A stretch of DNA of 64,000 bases from Desulfomicrobium baculatum DSM 4028 (GCF_000023225.1 NC_013173.1:3722501-3786500), one strand, 5' to 3'. Shown: positions 8,404 to 17,388, counted from the first letter of the stretch. Numbers and translations are program-made. The notes: generated from the sequence alone by a model not told the origin.

Positions 8404-10162
8404 TTGGACTGACCTCTGATGTCGTGAACTGCAGATTGTATAATTTCTGATATGTTGGACAGTTATCCAATAATTGGACGTGAGTGCCAACGTCAAGAAT
8501 CTGGCCCCCCTGCATAACCACAATCTTATCCGCCGACAGGATCGTCGACAGCCTGTGCGCGATGATCAGGCTTGTTCTGCCCTGCATGAGGTTTTCCAAG
8601 GCCTGCTGGACGATGCGTTCTGATTCCGTGTCCAGGGCTGAGGTGGCCTCGTCGAGGATCAGGAGCGACGGGTCCTTCATGATCGCCCTGGCGATGGTCA
8701 GGCGCTGTTTTTGTCCTCCGGACAGTTTCACCCCTTTTTCCCCAACCACCGTGTCGTAGCCTTGCGACAGCTCCAGGATGAAGTCATGGGCATAGGCCGC
8801 CTTGGCGGCCTGCTCCACGGCTTTCCGGTCGAGTTCTTGTTGTCCGTAGGCGATATTTTCAGCCACAGTCAGGTTAAAGAGAAAAGGATCCTGGGAAACG
8901 ATGCCGATGTTCGTGCGTAGGCTGGGCAAGGTGTAGTCGTGCAGGGGCTGGCCGTTCAGGCGGATTTCGCCTTTCTGGCAGTCGTGAAAGCGGGGGATGA
9001 GCTGCACGAGCGACGTCTTACCCGCCCCGCTCTGGCCCACGAATGCCACCCTTTCGCCCGCCTTGATTTCGAGATTTATATCCTTAAGGGCTGGTTCCTG
9101 GGTACCGGGGTAATTGAAGGACACGTTCTTGAAGGACAGGGAGGAGAAGGGCGGGGTGTAGACCTCCTTGCCGCCTGTCTCTTCGCTCAATTCTTCGGAA
9201 TCCAGAATTTCAAAGACCCTTTCCGCTCCGGCCATTGCCTGCTGTATGGTGTTGTTGGCCTGACTGATGGATTTGAAGGGGTCGTAGAGCATGACCAGGG
9301 CTGTGAGGAAAGAGAAGAATTCGCCGGGGGTGCGGTTACCGGCGATGACCTCGCGGCCGCCGTACCAGATGACTAGGCCCGCGCCCACGGCGCCGATCAG
9401 CTCCATGAGCGGCGAGGAAAGCTGGTTGTAGATGGCGCCCTTGATGCTGATTTTGACCAGATTATTGCTGGTCTGTCCGAATTTTTCCTTTTCGATGTCC
9501 TCGGCCGCGAAAGCCTTGACCACGCGCAGGCCGTTGAAGCTCTCCTGCAGGTGCGAGGAGATGTCCGCGATCTTGGATTGGTACTTGCGGCCGACCTTGC
9601 GCAGTTTTCGGCCGAAATACACTACTGGGTAAATGGCCAAAGGAAAGACCAGACAGGCCCAGAAGGCAAGCTTTGGGTCGCGGTAAATGGTCAGACCGAT
9701 GAGGCCGACCATGGTCAGGGAGTGCTGGATGATACGGATGAGTTCCGGCAGGCTCGCGCTGATCAGGTTCACGTCGCTTATGATGCGCGACATGAGCATG
9801 CCCACCCTGGTCTCCCCGAAGAAGTCCACGGGCAGGCAGATGATTTTGGCGAACAGTTCGTAGCGCAGACGCTCCAGCACTTTGAGCCCGCAATAGGACA
9901 TGAGGAACTTCTGGACAAAGAGACCAAGGCCCTTGGCCAGAAACACCCCGACCAGAAGCAGGGGTACGAACATGAGGGCGGATGCGTCTTTTTTGATGAA
10001 AATTTCATCCAGCGCCGGTTGCACCAGGTAGGCTGCGCCAGCTGTGCAGGCAGCGACAATGCCCAGACCGCTCATGGCGAGGGCGATATGCAGCTTGTAT
10101 GGCAAGAAGTAACCCAGGCTTCGCTTCAGGAGCCTGAATGTGCTGTTTTGAGGATCTGTCAT
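8396..10162 (-). CDS. msbA: Lipid A/LPS-core flippase, MsbA-type ABC exporter
   Basis: 588-aa half-transporter that moves lipid A-core across the inner membrane as a homodimer. Residues 1-310 form the six-helix type-1 exporter membrane domain. The nucleotide-binding domain follows, with Walker A GQSGAGKT (376-383), the signature LSGGQKQR, Walker B SLLILDEATSALD and the H-loop IIAHRLST. Length is that of MsbA. Its position between LPS-modifying kinases and an O-antigen ligase supports lipid A-core rather than drug export. It starts 26 bp after the upstream kinase-like gene. Confidence 0.9.
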   Translation of the reverse strand: MTDPQNSTFRLLKRSLGYFLPYKLHIALAMSGLGIVAACTAGAAYLVQPALDEIFIKKDASALMFVPLLLVGVFLAKGLGLFVQKFLMSYCGLKVLERLRYELFAKIICLPVDFFGETRVGMLMSRIISDVNLISASLPELIRIIQHSLTMVGLIGLTIYRDPKLAFWACLVFPLAIYPVVYFGRKLRKVGRKYQSKIADISSHLQESFNGLRVVKAFAAEDIEKEKFGQTSNNLVKISIKGAIYNQLSSPLMELIGAVGAGLVIWYGGREVIAGNRTPGEFFSFLTALVMLYDPFKSISQANNTIQQAMAGAERVFEILDSEELSEETGGKEVYTPPFSSLSFKNVSFNYPGTQEPALKDINLEIKAGERVAFVGQSGAGKTSLVQLIPRFHDCQKGEIRLNGQPLHDYTLPSLRTNIGIVSQDPFLFNLTVAENIAYGQQELDRKAVEQAAKAAYAHDFILELSQGYDTVVGEKGVKLSGGQKQRLTIARAIMKDPSLLILDEATSALDTESERIVQQALENLMQGRTSLIIAHRLSTILSADKIVVMQGGQILDVGTHVQLLDNCPTYQKLYNLQFTTSEVSPNV

Positions 10163-10188
10163 GAGAGTATCCGGAGGCGTTATCGCCG

Positions 10189-11037
10189 TTATGCGTTTCG
10201 GTCAGCGAAGATTTGGGGTTTACGGGCTTTCAGGTTGTTCATGATCGGGATGCGCCATTGCTTTTTTTCGCGGACTTCAAGGTAGGAGTCCAAGAAGACA
10301 TCCAGCTCTTCCGGCGTGCAGGTGTAGTGGTTGGAGTCCGCATAGTGCCGGAAGGCATGCATGGTGCGTCTTAAGTTCGGATAGCGCCACGGGTAGAAAT
10401 TGTCGAAGTCAAAGAAGTGGAAGCGGAATTCGTTACCAGGCAGCATCTCGACGACCATATTTTGGTCTGTGTCCTCGGTGTAAACGCCTAGGGAGTGAAC
10501 CTTGCCCAACTCCCGGCCAAGCTGGGTGAAGAATGTCAGGCGGACTTCCGGGGCAAGTTCCCGCACGGTCCGCAGGAAGTGCTTGTAGGCGATACACGAA
10601 ACTGGCAGCTTTTCTTGGAAAAAAACGGAATCGCTCAGCCAGCCGTTTTTGAAGGTGTTGAGCACACCGGCGGGTATTGGAACGCGTACAGCATTGTCGA
10701 AAAGATAGGCATGCGTTGCGCAATTTCGTTCGGCTTCTGAAAGTAAAAGGACGCCTAGGTTTTGGCTGAATTTACGACCATTGTAGATTTTGGGAATGAA
10801 GACCCGCTCGCCAAGAGTGAGTTCCAGTTGGGGACAGACACAGCGGTTCTGGTCCCTGAAGGGGCTGCCAAGATCGGCGGCTCTCCGGCGCCATTGTTCC
10901 AGAAGGGAAAAAGCCTGTTCGTTGTCAAGGAATGGAGTGCGCCAGAACACGCTCCGTGCTGTAACCGAGGGTATGCGAATGAGAGCCTTTCTTTGTTTCA
11001 GAAAGTAGCGGGTGATGTCGGAAAAAATGTTGAACAT
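10189..11037 (-). CDS. Kinase-fold protein, lipopolysaccharide kinase (WaaP/Kdo kinase)-like
   Basis: 282 aa. The C-terminal half shows a protein-kinase-like catalytic core: a helix ELGKVHSLGVYTEDTDQNMV (near 195-215) in the position of the HxD catalytic loop with conserved Asp and Asn, then FHFFDFDNFYPW, whose DFD corresponds to the metal-binding DFG. Such proteins phosphorylate heptose or Kdo of the LPS inner core. The canonical 'HGD' is changed to TED, so the family link is distant. It lies between a second kinase-like gene and msbA in an LPS operon, which supports a core-modifying role. No signal peptide; likely cytoplasmic and membrane-associated. Confidence 0.7.
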   Translation of the reverse strand: MFNIFSDITRYFLKQRKALIRIPSVTARSVFWRTPFLDNEQAFSLLEQWRRRAADLGSPFRDQNRCVCPQLELTLGERVFIPKIYNGRKFSQNLGVLLLSEAERNCATHAYLFDNAVRVPIPAGVLNTFKNGWLSDSVFFQEKLPVSCIAYKHFLRTVRELAPEVRLTFFTQLGRELGKVHSLGVYTEDTDQNMVVEMLPGNEFRFHFFDFDNFYPWRYPNLRRTMHAFRHYADSNHYTCTPEELDVFLDSYLEVREKKQWRIPIMNNLKARKPQIFADRNA

Positions 11038-11121
11038 ACCTGTTTCTCTATGCCGGGTTGGCGCGGTGTCGCGTTTGCGGCTTGGCCCTGGCGTCGTCCA
11101 TCTTTGTGAATACTGTCGCGG

Positions 11122-11766
11122 TCATGGTAGAAACATGTCCGTGATGCTTGGAGCTTTGGTGAAATCGGGCACGCCTACGTCCCGATAGACCCGCTGGAAC
11201 TTGCGCGTGACCTTGCGACGAATGAAAAATGGCAATTTGAGCCAGAACTGGCCACGGTGCCTTATGACGCTGTTCTGAAAATCAATGAGCACCGGGCAGT
11301 CCTGGTTGCGGACCAGGATGTTGCGGCAGGCGATGCCGAAGTGGTCGATGGCGCTGGGCAGCAGAACGTCCCGCCGGATGCGTTCGAGGGCCTGGAAAAA
11401 GGTCAAGCTCAAAGGGCGGGTGTTGGAGTCGAGGTTCTTAGCCACACCGCCCGTATCATCGGTGACCAGTTCCATGACCAGGGCGTCACGACCGCAACGT
11501 GTCTTTTCGATGCCGTAAAACGTCACGAAATGTTTGACCAAGTCGTCCGGTACATGGGCCATAAGCCGGTGGTGGTTGTCGAGTTCGTACCTCAGCATGT
11601 CCGGAATCCCGTATTTTTTCTGCGCGATCATGGCCGGGTCCGGGAACTCTCCTTTGTATTTGCGATGATGAGCCAGGACCTTGGCGCAGCGCGTGGGGTC
11701 TCCCTTGATGGCGTAAACTGTGCTCCAGCCGCCGATGGTGGAAATTTCCGAGTCGAGTGTTATCAT
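11122..11766 (-). CDS. YrbL-like kinase-fold protein
   Basis: 214 aa resembling the PhoP-regulated YrbL family. It opens with a short beta-rich lobe (GGWSTVYAI, CAKVLAHHRKYKGE) like a kinase nucleotide-binding loop and ends with GIACRNILV and VLIDFQNSV (about 145-165), equivalent to the catalytic and metal-binding loops. The catalytic-loop Asp is absent, as in E. coli YrbL, so activity is doubtful. Its ATG overlaps the stop of the upstream glycosyltransferase (ATGA at 11763-11766), giving tight coupling. Context suggests a role in LPS core assembly or modification. Confidence 0.72.
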   Translation of the reverse strand: MITLDSEISTIGGWSTVYAIKGDPTRCAKVLAHHRKYKGEFPDPAMIAQKKYGIPDMLRYELDNHHRLMAHVPDDLVKHFVTFYGIEKTRCGRDALVMELVTDDTGGVAKNLDSNTRPLSLTFFQALERIRRDVLLPSAIDHFGIACRNILVRNQDCPVLIDFQNSVIRHRGQFWLKLPFFIRRKVTRKFQRVYRDVGVPDFTKAPSITDMFLP

Positions 11767-12851
11767 ACGCCTGTGTTGTTTTGTGATGAAGCGTCTTGTT
11801 TGGGGGAGAGTATAAATTCTAAAAATTTTTTGGTCTGCAATTCAATTGAAAATGTTTCCGCTGCGTGGGTCCGGACTCGATTCTTCAATTCGAGGATTTC
11901 TTCCCCAGGCATGTGGAGTAGCGTGGTCAGTATGTTGGCGAATTCCGCTCCTCGGCTTTGAGGTGGAATAAGATGGGAGCTCAGGAATTCGGGCCATATT
12001 TCAGGGGCTCCGCCTGCGTTTCTGGCAATGGGTATCAGGCCATTGGCCATGGCTTCTTCTAGGGCGATGCCGAGGGGTTCGCACTGGCTCGGCAGGATGA
12101 AGATGTCCGCCGTACTTAGTTGCTTTGCGACATCGTCGACATATCCGGTAAAGACAACCCGGCCCATGAGCCCAAGTTTGTGGACGATCAATTTCAACTC
12201 CGCTGAAAGAGCTCCTTCCCCAACGATAGTCAAAGAAAAGTCCAATTTTTTGTCGGCAAGAATTTTACATGCTTCCAAAACGTCTATGTGCCTTTTGTCT
12301 TTATTGAGTTGGCTTGTGGTTATGATTTTAAGCGTTTTATTCGCTTGTATTACGTGCTTGGAAATTTTTGTTCCTGGGTGGATTGCTACAGTTTTAAATT
12401 TTTTTGCGTAAGGTACATTTTTCAAAAAACCTTTCTTTGTGTATTCGCTGCAACAAAAAAAAGATGGTTTTGTAACGTAATGCAGTATTTCGTTCTCTAT
12501 TTTATTTTGTATGTCTCCAGGACTACCGACGTGAACAATGAGCGGTATGCCCGCAATTTTCGCCGCGATTCCAGCCGACTTAATATCTTTTCCAACATTA
12601 GCAATCACGCGTTGGATTTTTCTTTTTTTGAAAAACAAATATAGATTATAGATAAGTATTGGGTTGTAATCAACGCCAAATTGTATTTGATATGATTCTA
12701 TTTTTTTTTGTGTGGCCCGATCAATAAATCTTTTGTCTTTTCCAAATATCACAGAGTTGATGTTTAGCTCCTTGAATGCAATTGCCGTATCAATGCACCA
12801 CGTCTTGACCCCTCCCCATTTTCGTGTGCTATTGACAAATGCGATATTCAT
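11763..12851 (-). CDS. Glycosyltransferase, GT4 family (LPS operon)
   Basis: 362-aa GT-B transferase. N-terminal opener MNIAFVNSTRKWGGVKTW; C-terminal half with IITTSQLNKDKRHIDVLEA (near 185), VFTGYVDDV (near 245) and the donor-binding stretch FILPSQCEPLGIALEEAMANG (two Glu, near 265-285). The first two thirds of the gene are clearly AT-rich, with many poly-A/T runs, unlike the flanking larB and msbA. This suggests that it was acquired separately. Probably adds a sugar to lipid A-core; specificity unknown. Confidence 0.88.
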   Translation of the reverse strand: MNIAFVNSTRKWGGVKTWCIDTAIAFKELNINSVIFGKDKRFIDRATQKKIESYQIQFGVDYNPILIYNLYLFFKKRKIQRVIANVGKDIKSAGIAAKIAGIPLIVHVGSPGDIQNKIENEILHYVTKPSFFCCSEYTKKGFLKNVPYAKKFKTVAIHPGTKISKHVIQANKTLKIITTSQLNKDKRHIDVLEACKILADKKLDFSLTIVGEGALSAELKLIVHKLGLMGRVVFTGYVDDVAKQLSTADIFILPSQCEPLGIALEEAMANGLIPIARNAGGAPEIWPEFLSSHLIPPQSRGAEFANILTTLLHMPGEEILELKNRVRTHAAETFSIELQTKKFLEFILSPKQDASSQNNTGV

Positions 12852-12872
12852 AGACGTCCTTTGTGCATGGCC

Positions 12873-13856
12873 CTAGCGGAAGATTTTCGAGGTGAGCGTG
12901 TGGGCGTGGAGGAAAAGTTTGTTTCTGAGCCATGTCGGGCTGTTGGCGTCCTTCACGGCGATGCGGCCGATACGTTGCCTAGGCGAGCCTGGGCCGACAA
13001 AGGTCCGTTCAAGAGTCAGCGCGCCTAGGTATCCGGCCTTGATGCTGGCCTCAAGGGTTGTTTCGTCGAATTGTCCCCAGGGTAGGCATATATATGGGCA
13101 GGGGCGATCCAGGATTGTCTCCAACTCTTTTTTGGCCCGGCTGAAATCTTTGAGGCACAATGCCAAACGTTCTTCCTTCTCCGCGATTAGCAAGGGAGCG
13201 CTGTTCCAGTCCAGCCCGAAGCCCGTGTGGGCGTAAGCGCTACCCACCGGGTATACCGGGGAGTCGGCTGCTGCGTTTGGGCCGCAAAGGGCTTTGTGGC
13301 TCCAGTGTTTTTCGTCGCCGAGGGTGCCGTTCGGTTCGTTGCTGGTGAAGCAGGCCTGGTGCGCGGCGGAGTGCGAGTACACTTCCATGTCTAGGTCATG
13401 CACCACGGCGCGGATTTCGCCCTCGTTCATGAATCCGTCGCAGTTTCCGGACAAGGCCTGCTGCATGATGTCGCCAAACGCAGGCACTCCTGCCGGTTGC
13501 ATGGTTTGATCCGCGCGCGGACGGGCTTTGCCTGGGCGCAGAAAGTTGGTGATGGCGAAAAAGACGCCCTTCATGTTTCGGCGCAGCAGTTCCGGCACGG
13601 CGTAGACCCAGTTGTCCAGGGTGCAGTCGTCGAAGGTGATGACGATGGCTGGAAAGGTGAGTTTTTCTTTTCCGGTGATGACATCGTATAGCCGGGCCAG
13701 GCTTATGGTTTCAAAGCCCAGCTTGCGGATCAGGTCCAGGTGGGAGCCGAATTTTTCCGGTGTCATGCCGCTGTCCGGGCGCACCTGATGGTAGCACAGT
13801 ACTGGAATGCTTGCGCCTAAAAGGGATTGCGTAAGGGAAAGAACCGTTTTGCTCAT
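12873..13856 (-). CDS. Polysaccharide deacetylase family protein (NodB fold)
   Basis: 327-aa carbohydrate esterase 4-type hydrolase that would remove acetyl groups from amino sugars, probably a surface-glycan intermediate. Motifs: YHQVRPDSG near residue 21, catalytic/metal motif VITFDDCTLDN (near 70, TFDD), metal-binding YSHSAAHQ (H-x3-H, near 165) and the later CPYICLPWGQFDE. The order matches CE4 motifs 1-3. No clear signal peptide is visible, although a short hydrophobic stretch lies at residues 5-20. The ATG at 13856 follows the larB stop by five bases. Apparent upstream coding in this frame belongs to larB in another frame. Confidence 0.82.
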   Translation of the reverse strand: MSKTVLSLTQSLLGASIPVLCYHQVRPDSGMTPEKFGSHLDLIRKLGFETISLARLYDVITGKEKLTFPAIVITFDDCTLDNWVYAVPELLRRNMKGVFFAITNFLRPGKARPRADQTMQPAGVPAFGDIMQQALSGNCDGFMNEGEIRAVVHDLDMEVYSHSAAHQACFTSNEPNGTLGDEKHWSHKALCGPNAAADSPVYPVGSAYAHTGFGLDWNSAPLLIAEKEERLALCLKDFSRAKKELETILDRPCPYICLPWGQFDETTLEASIKAGYLGALTLERTFVGPGSPRQRIGRIAVKDANSPTWLRNKLFLHAHTLTSKIFR

Positions 13857-13861
13857 GAGTT

Positions 13862-14611
13862 TTACGATCCGGCCAGGATTTTCTTCGCCAGGGCGGCCGC
13901 GCCGAAGCCGTTGTCGATGTTGACCACGCCTACGCCCGGCGCGCAGGAATTGAGCATGGCCAAGAGCGGGGTCAGGCCGGCGAAGTTGGCCCCATAGCCG
14001 GTCGAGGTCGGAACCGCAATGATCGGGGCTTTTACGAGTCCGCCCAGGACGCTGGGCAACGCGCCCTCCATCCCGGCCACGGCGATGACCACTTTGGCCT
14101 GCCGCAGGCTCGGCAGATGCGGCTGCAGGCGGTGCAGGCCCGCGACGCCCACATCGGTCACCAGATGCGCGCTCAATCCCAGAAATCTGGCTGTGCCCAG
14201 GGCTTCGCGGGCCACGGGCAGGTCCGAGGAGCCGGCCGTGACGATGATCACGTCCGAGTTCGGGGCTTTTGGATCGGCGGACAGCAGGTCCGCCCCCAGG
14301 CAAAAGAGGCCCGCTTCCTCCCACAGGCAACCATGCGGAAAAAAATCCAGCAGCGCCTGGCCGTGCGCTGCGCAAATCCTGGTGGCCAGGACCGGGTGGT
14401 GCCTGCCCAGTTCCTCAAGGGAAATGCGGATCTGTTCCAGGGTCTTGCCCTGGCCGAAGACCACTTCGCCGATAGTGGTGCGCGCCTGGCGCCAGGGATC
14501 AAGAGTCAGCTCTTCGTGTACGTGGCCCGTAAGAACTGCTTGGGCGTTCTCGCAGGAGATGTTTCCGGCGGCGACGTTTTGCAACAGGGTGTGCAGTTTT
14601 TTGGGATCCAT
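13862..14611 (-). CDS. larB: LarB, nickel-pincer cofactor biosynthesis carboxylase
   Basis: 249-aa protein of the LarB/PurE-like family. LarB carboxylates nicotinic acid adenine dinucleotide and hydrolyses it to pyridinium-3,5-biscarboxylic acid mononucleotide, the first step to the nickel-pincer nucleotide of lactate racemase. The C-terminal half carries AIRC-type motifs: VIIVTAGSSDLPVAREA, VTDVGVAGLHRL, VVIAVAGMEGALPSV, IIAVPTSTGYG and VNIDNGFGAA. Start is ATG at 14611, or 14617 two codons earlier; neither has a strong ribosome site. It heads an LPS operon with no larC or larE in view, an unusual setting. Confidence 0.87.
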   Translation of the reverse strand: MDPKKLHTLLQNVAAGNISCENAQAVLTGHVHEELTLDPWRQARTTIGEVVFGQGKTLEQIRISLEELGRHHPVLATRICAAHGQALLDFFPHGCLWEEAGLFCLGADLLSADPKAPNSDVIIVTAGSSDLPVAREALGTARFLGLSAHLVTDVGVAGLHRLQPHLPSLRQAKVVIAVAGMEGALPSVLGGLVKAPIIAVPTSTGYGANFAGLTPLLAMLNSCAPGVGVVNIDNGFGAAALAKKILAGS

Positions 14612-14756
14612 GGGCATAAAAGGGGCGGCTCGTGGTTGCTGTGAATAAAGGAGGCGCGAAATCCGACCCAGCCCTAGCAGATGGGCGCATAGCGGGCAAG
14701 CGCCCGTAGGCTCCCCATATTGCAAAGAGGCTGGGGAAAAGATAGCGTATGCGGAT

Positions 14757-16166
14757 ATGGCGTCCAAGCGAATCCTCTTTGTTTCACGATCCGAGCTCGT
14801 GTCCCCCCTGCATGCGCAGTTCAAGGCGCATGAATGCCAGGCCATGGTCGTGGATGATCGCGCTTCGGCCATGAAGGTCGTCGAGGCGCGTAAGGCCGAT
14901 CTCGTGTTCACCCTGCCAAGCCTGCCCGGATACAGGGCCCAGGATCTGCTCGACGCCGTGCAGCAGTCCGCGAATCCGGTGCCGGTCATCGTGTTCACGG
15001 AAAAAGGCAGCGCCGAGGAGGCGCGCTATTATATGGAAATGGGCGCTCAGGATTACTGGCTCTGCCCGCTGACCTGGGAAAAGATCCAGGCCGTGCTGCC
15101 CGAGGATGCTCCCGCCCCGGCTTCGCCTCGTTCCGTCGCCCAGAGCGCTCCGCGCGAGGTGTCCATCGTCGGCACCCATCCTTCCGTGACCCGGGTCTTG
15201 GCCCTGGCGCGGCAGGTGGCTCCGTCCAAGGCCACGGTGCTCATCTCCGGCGAGTCGGGTACGGGCAAGGAGATGTTCGCCCGCTTTATCCATGCCCACT
15301 CAGGCCGGGAAAACGCTCCCTTCGTGGCCGTCAACTGCGCGGCCCTGCCCGAGCATCTGCTCGAAAGCGAGTTGTTCGGGCACGAGAAGGGTTCGTTCAC
15401 CGGAGCCATTTCCCGCAAGCTCGGCAAGTTTGAGTTGGCCAGCGGCGGAACCCTGCTGCTGGACGAAATTTCTGAAATGGCGCTGGCCCTGCAAGCCAAG
15501 CTTTTGCGCGCCCTGCAGGAGGGCGAGATCGACCGCGTGGGCGGGGTCGAGACGGTCAAGGTGGATGTGCGCGTCCTGGCCACCACCAATCGCAATCTGG
15601 AGCAGAGCGTGGAGAAGGGCGAGTTTCGCCAGGATCTTTTCTATCGCCTGAACGTCATTCCTCTGCGTCTGCCATCGCTGGCCCAGCGTGGTGACGATGT
15701 GCTGCTGCTGGCCGATTTTTTTATACGCCGCCTTACCCGGGAATACGGGCTCGGCTCCCTGCAGCTCTCCACCGAGGCCCGGGACTGGCTCATGGCGCAT
15801 GACTGGCCGGGCAATGTGCGGGAACTGCAGAACTTGATGGAACGGGCCGTGCTCCTGGCCGGGGCTGGACCCATCCGATCCATGCATTTTTTACTGGATG
15901 GTCAGGAATGGTCGCCCGAAATTAACGAGGAGGGCGAAGCTGCCGCACCCGGCGTATTGTCGATGCCGTCTGCTACTTCGGCCGTGACCATCGACGCTGA
16001 TGGACGCATCCCGACCATTCAGGAAATGGAGATGCACCTGATCATCAAAAGCCTCGACAAGACCGCGGGGAACAGGACCAAGGCTTCGGAATTGCTGGGA
16101 ATTTCCGTGCGCACGCTGCGCAACAAACTGGGTGAATACAGAAAAATCGGCCTGGACATCCCGTAA
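14757..16166 (+). CDS. Sigma-54-dependent activator with degenerate receiver (FlrC/FleQ-like)
   Basis: 469-aa enhancer-binding protein. Residues 1-120 look like a receiver domain, but the phospho-acceptor position reads DLVFTLPSLPG, with Thr52 where Asp is expected; this suggests phosphorylation-independent control. The AAA+ domain has Walker A GESGTGK (165-171), the sigma-54 contact loop as GSFTGA (212-217, instead of GAFTGA), and arginine-finger region RQDLFYRLNVIPLRLPSL. A Fis-type helix-turn-helix closes the protein (GNRTKASELLGISVRTLRNKL). GSFTGA variants and degenerate receivers occur among flagellar master regulators, but no flagellar gene is in view. Divergent from larB. Confidence 0.9.
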   Translation: MASKRILFVSRSELVSPLHAQFKAHECQAMVVDDRASAMKVVEARKADLVFTLPSLPGYRAQDLLDAVQQSANPVPVIVFTEKGSAEEARYYMEMGAQDYWLCPLTWEKIQAVLPEDAPAPASPRSVAQSAPREVSIVGTHPSVTRVLALARQVAPSKATVLISGESGTGKEMFARFIHAHSGRENAPFVAVNCAALPEHLLESELFGHEKGSFTGAISRKLGKFELASGGTLLLDEISEMALALQAKLLRALQEGEIDRVGGVETVKVDVRVLATTNRNLEQSVEKGEFRQDLFYRLNVIPLRLPSLAQRGDDVLLLADFFIRRLTREYGLGSLQLSTEARDWLMAHDWPGNVRELQNLMERAVLLAGAGPIRSMHFLLDGQEWSPEINEEGEAAAPGVLSMPSATSAVTIDADGRIPTIQEMEMHLIIKSLDKTAGNRTKASELLGISVRTLRNKLGEYRKIGLDIP

Positions 16167-16194
16167 GGGAACCGGGCCTTCACGGGAGAAAGAT

Positions 16195-17388
16195 ATGATT
16201 CTTTGTTCGCAGATCGAGGGCTATCTGGCCAAGTCGTCGTGGATTCGCCGCATGTTCGAGACCGGCATCGAGCTCAAGAAAAAGTACGGCGCGGAGAATG
16301 TCTATGATTTCAGCCTGGGCAACCCGGACCTGGCCCCGCCTGCGGCCGTGGCCGAGGGCTTGCGCGAGCTGGCCGAGGAAGCGGGCAAGCCTTTCGCTTT
16401 CGGTTACATGCCCAACGCCGGCTATCCGCAGGTGCGCGAGCGTCTGGCCGAGGTGGTTTCGGTGGAGCAGGGAGTGGCCGTCGCGGCCGAAGACCTGGTC
16501 ATCACCTGCGGCGCGGCCGGGGGCATCAATGCCTTGTTCCGGGCCGTGCTCGAACCCGGCGACGAGGTGCTCTGTCCGGCTCCCTATTTCGTGGAGTACG
16601 GATTCTATGCCGAGAACCATCGCGGAGTTTTGAAAGCCGTTCCGTCCAAGCCCCTGACCTTCGAGCTGGATTTGAAAGCCCTGGCCTCGGCTATTTCCGA
16701 CCGCACCCGCTGCGTGCTCATCAACTCGCCCAACAATCCAACCGGCCGGATCTACTCTCTGGAGGAGCTCGCCAGTCTGGCCGACATCCTGCGACAGGCT
16801 TCGGCCCGTACCGGGCGGCCCATTCTGCTCATCTCCGACGAGCCCTACCGTTTTCTGGCCTATGACGGGGCTGAGGTGCCCGCGATTTTCCCAATCTACG
16901 AGCACAGCGTGGTGGTCAGCTCCTTTTCCAAGAATCTGGCTCTGGCCGGGGAGCGGGTCGGGTATGTGGCTGTAAATCCGGCCATGCCTGAAGGCGCGCA
17001 CCTGGTGGCGGGAGTTGTTCTGGCCAACCGCATCCTCGGTTTCGTCAATGCACCGGCCGTGGGTCAGAAGCTTTTGGCCAAGGCCCTGGGCCACGAGGTG
17101 GATGCCTCGGTCTACGCCCGGCGTCGCGATGCCATGGCCGAGGTGCTGCGCGAGGCGGGCATCGAATTTTCCATGCCGCAGGGCGCGTTCTATTTCTTTC
17201 CGCGCATTCCCAAGGGGGGGGATGATGCGGCCTTCGTCAATGAGCTCATGCAGGAGCAGATCCTGGCCGTGCCCGGTTCGGGTTTTGGTTACCCGGGCTA
17301 TTTCCGCCTGGCCTTCTGCGTGGACGAGTCCACCATCCGCGGCGCGGCTCCCGGCTTCGCGCGGGCCGTGGCCAAGGCTCTGGGCTGA
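16195..17388 (+). CDS. Pyridoxal-phosphate aminotransferase, class I/II
   Basis: 397-aa fold-type I aminotransferase, cytosolic. It has NSPNNPTGRIYS (near 180), SDEPYRFLAYDG (near 217, Asp and Tyr that contact PLP), the Schiff-base lysine in VVSSFSKNLALAGERVGY (near 245) and a C-terminal Arg in GYFRLAFC that would bind the substrate carboxylate. The opening LGNPDLAPP resembles aspartate-type and MalY/PatB-like enzymes. Start chosen at ATG 16195, which follows GGGAGAA. It begins 28 bp after the sigma-54 activator and may be cotranscribed. Substrate cannot be assigned. Confidence 0.88.
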   Translation: MILCSQIEGYLAKSSWIRRMFETGIELKKKYGAENVYDFSLGNPDLAPPAAVAEGLRELAEEAGKPFAFGYMPNAGYPQVRERLAEVVSVEQGVAVAAEDLVITCGAAGGINALFRAVLEPGDEVLCPAPYFVEYGFYAENHRGVLKAVPSKPLTFELDLKALASAISDRTRCVLINSPNNPTGRIYSLEELASLADILRQASARTGRPILLISDEPYRFLAYDGAEVPAIFPIYEHSVVVSSFSKNLALAGERVGYVAVNPAMPEGAHLVAGVVLANRILGFVNAPAVGQKLLAKALGHEVDASVYARRRDAMAEVLREAGIEFSMPQGAFYFFPRIPKGGDDAAFVNELMQEQILAVPGSGFGYPGYFRLAFCVDESTIRGAAPGFARAVAKALG

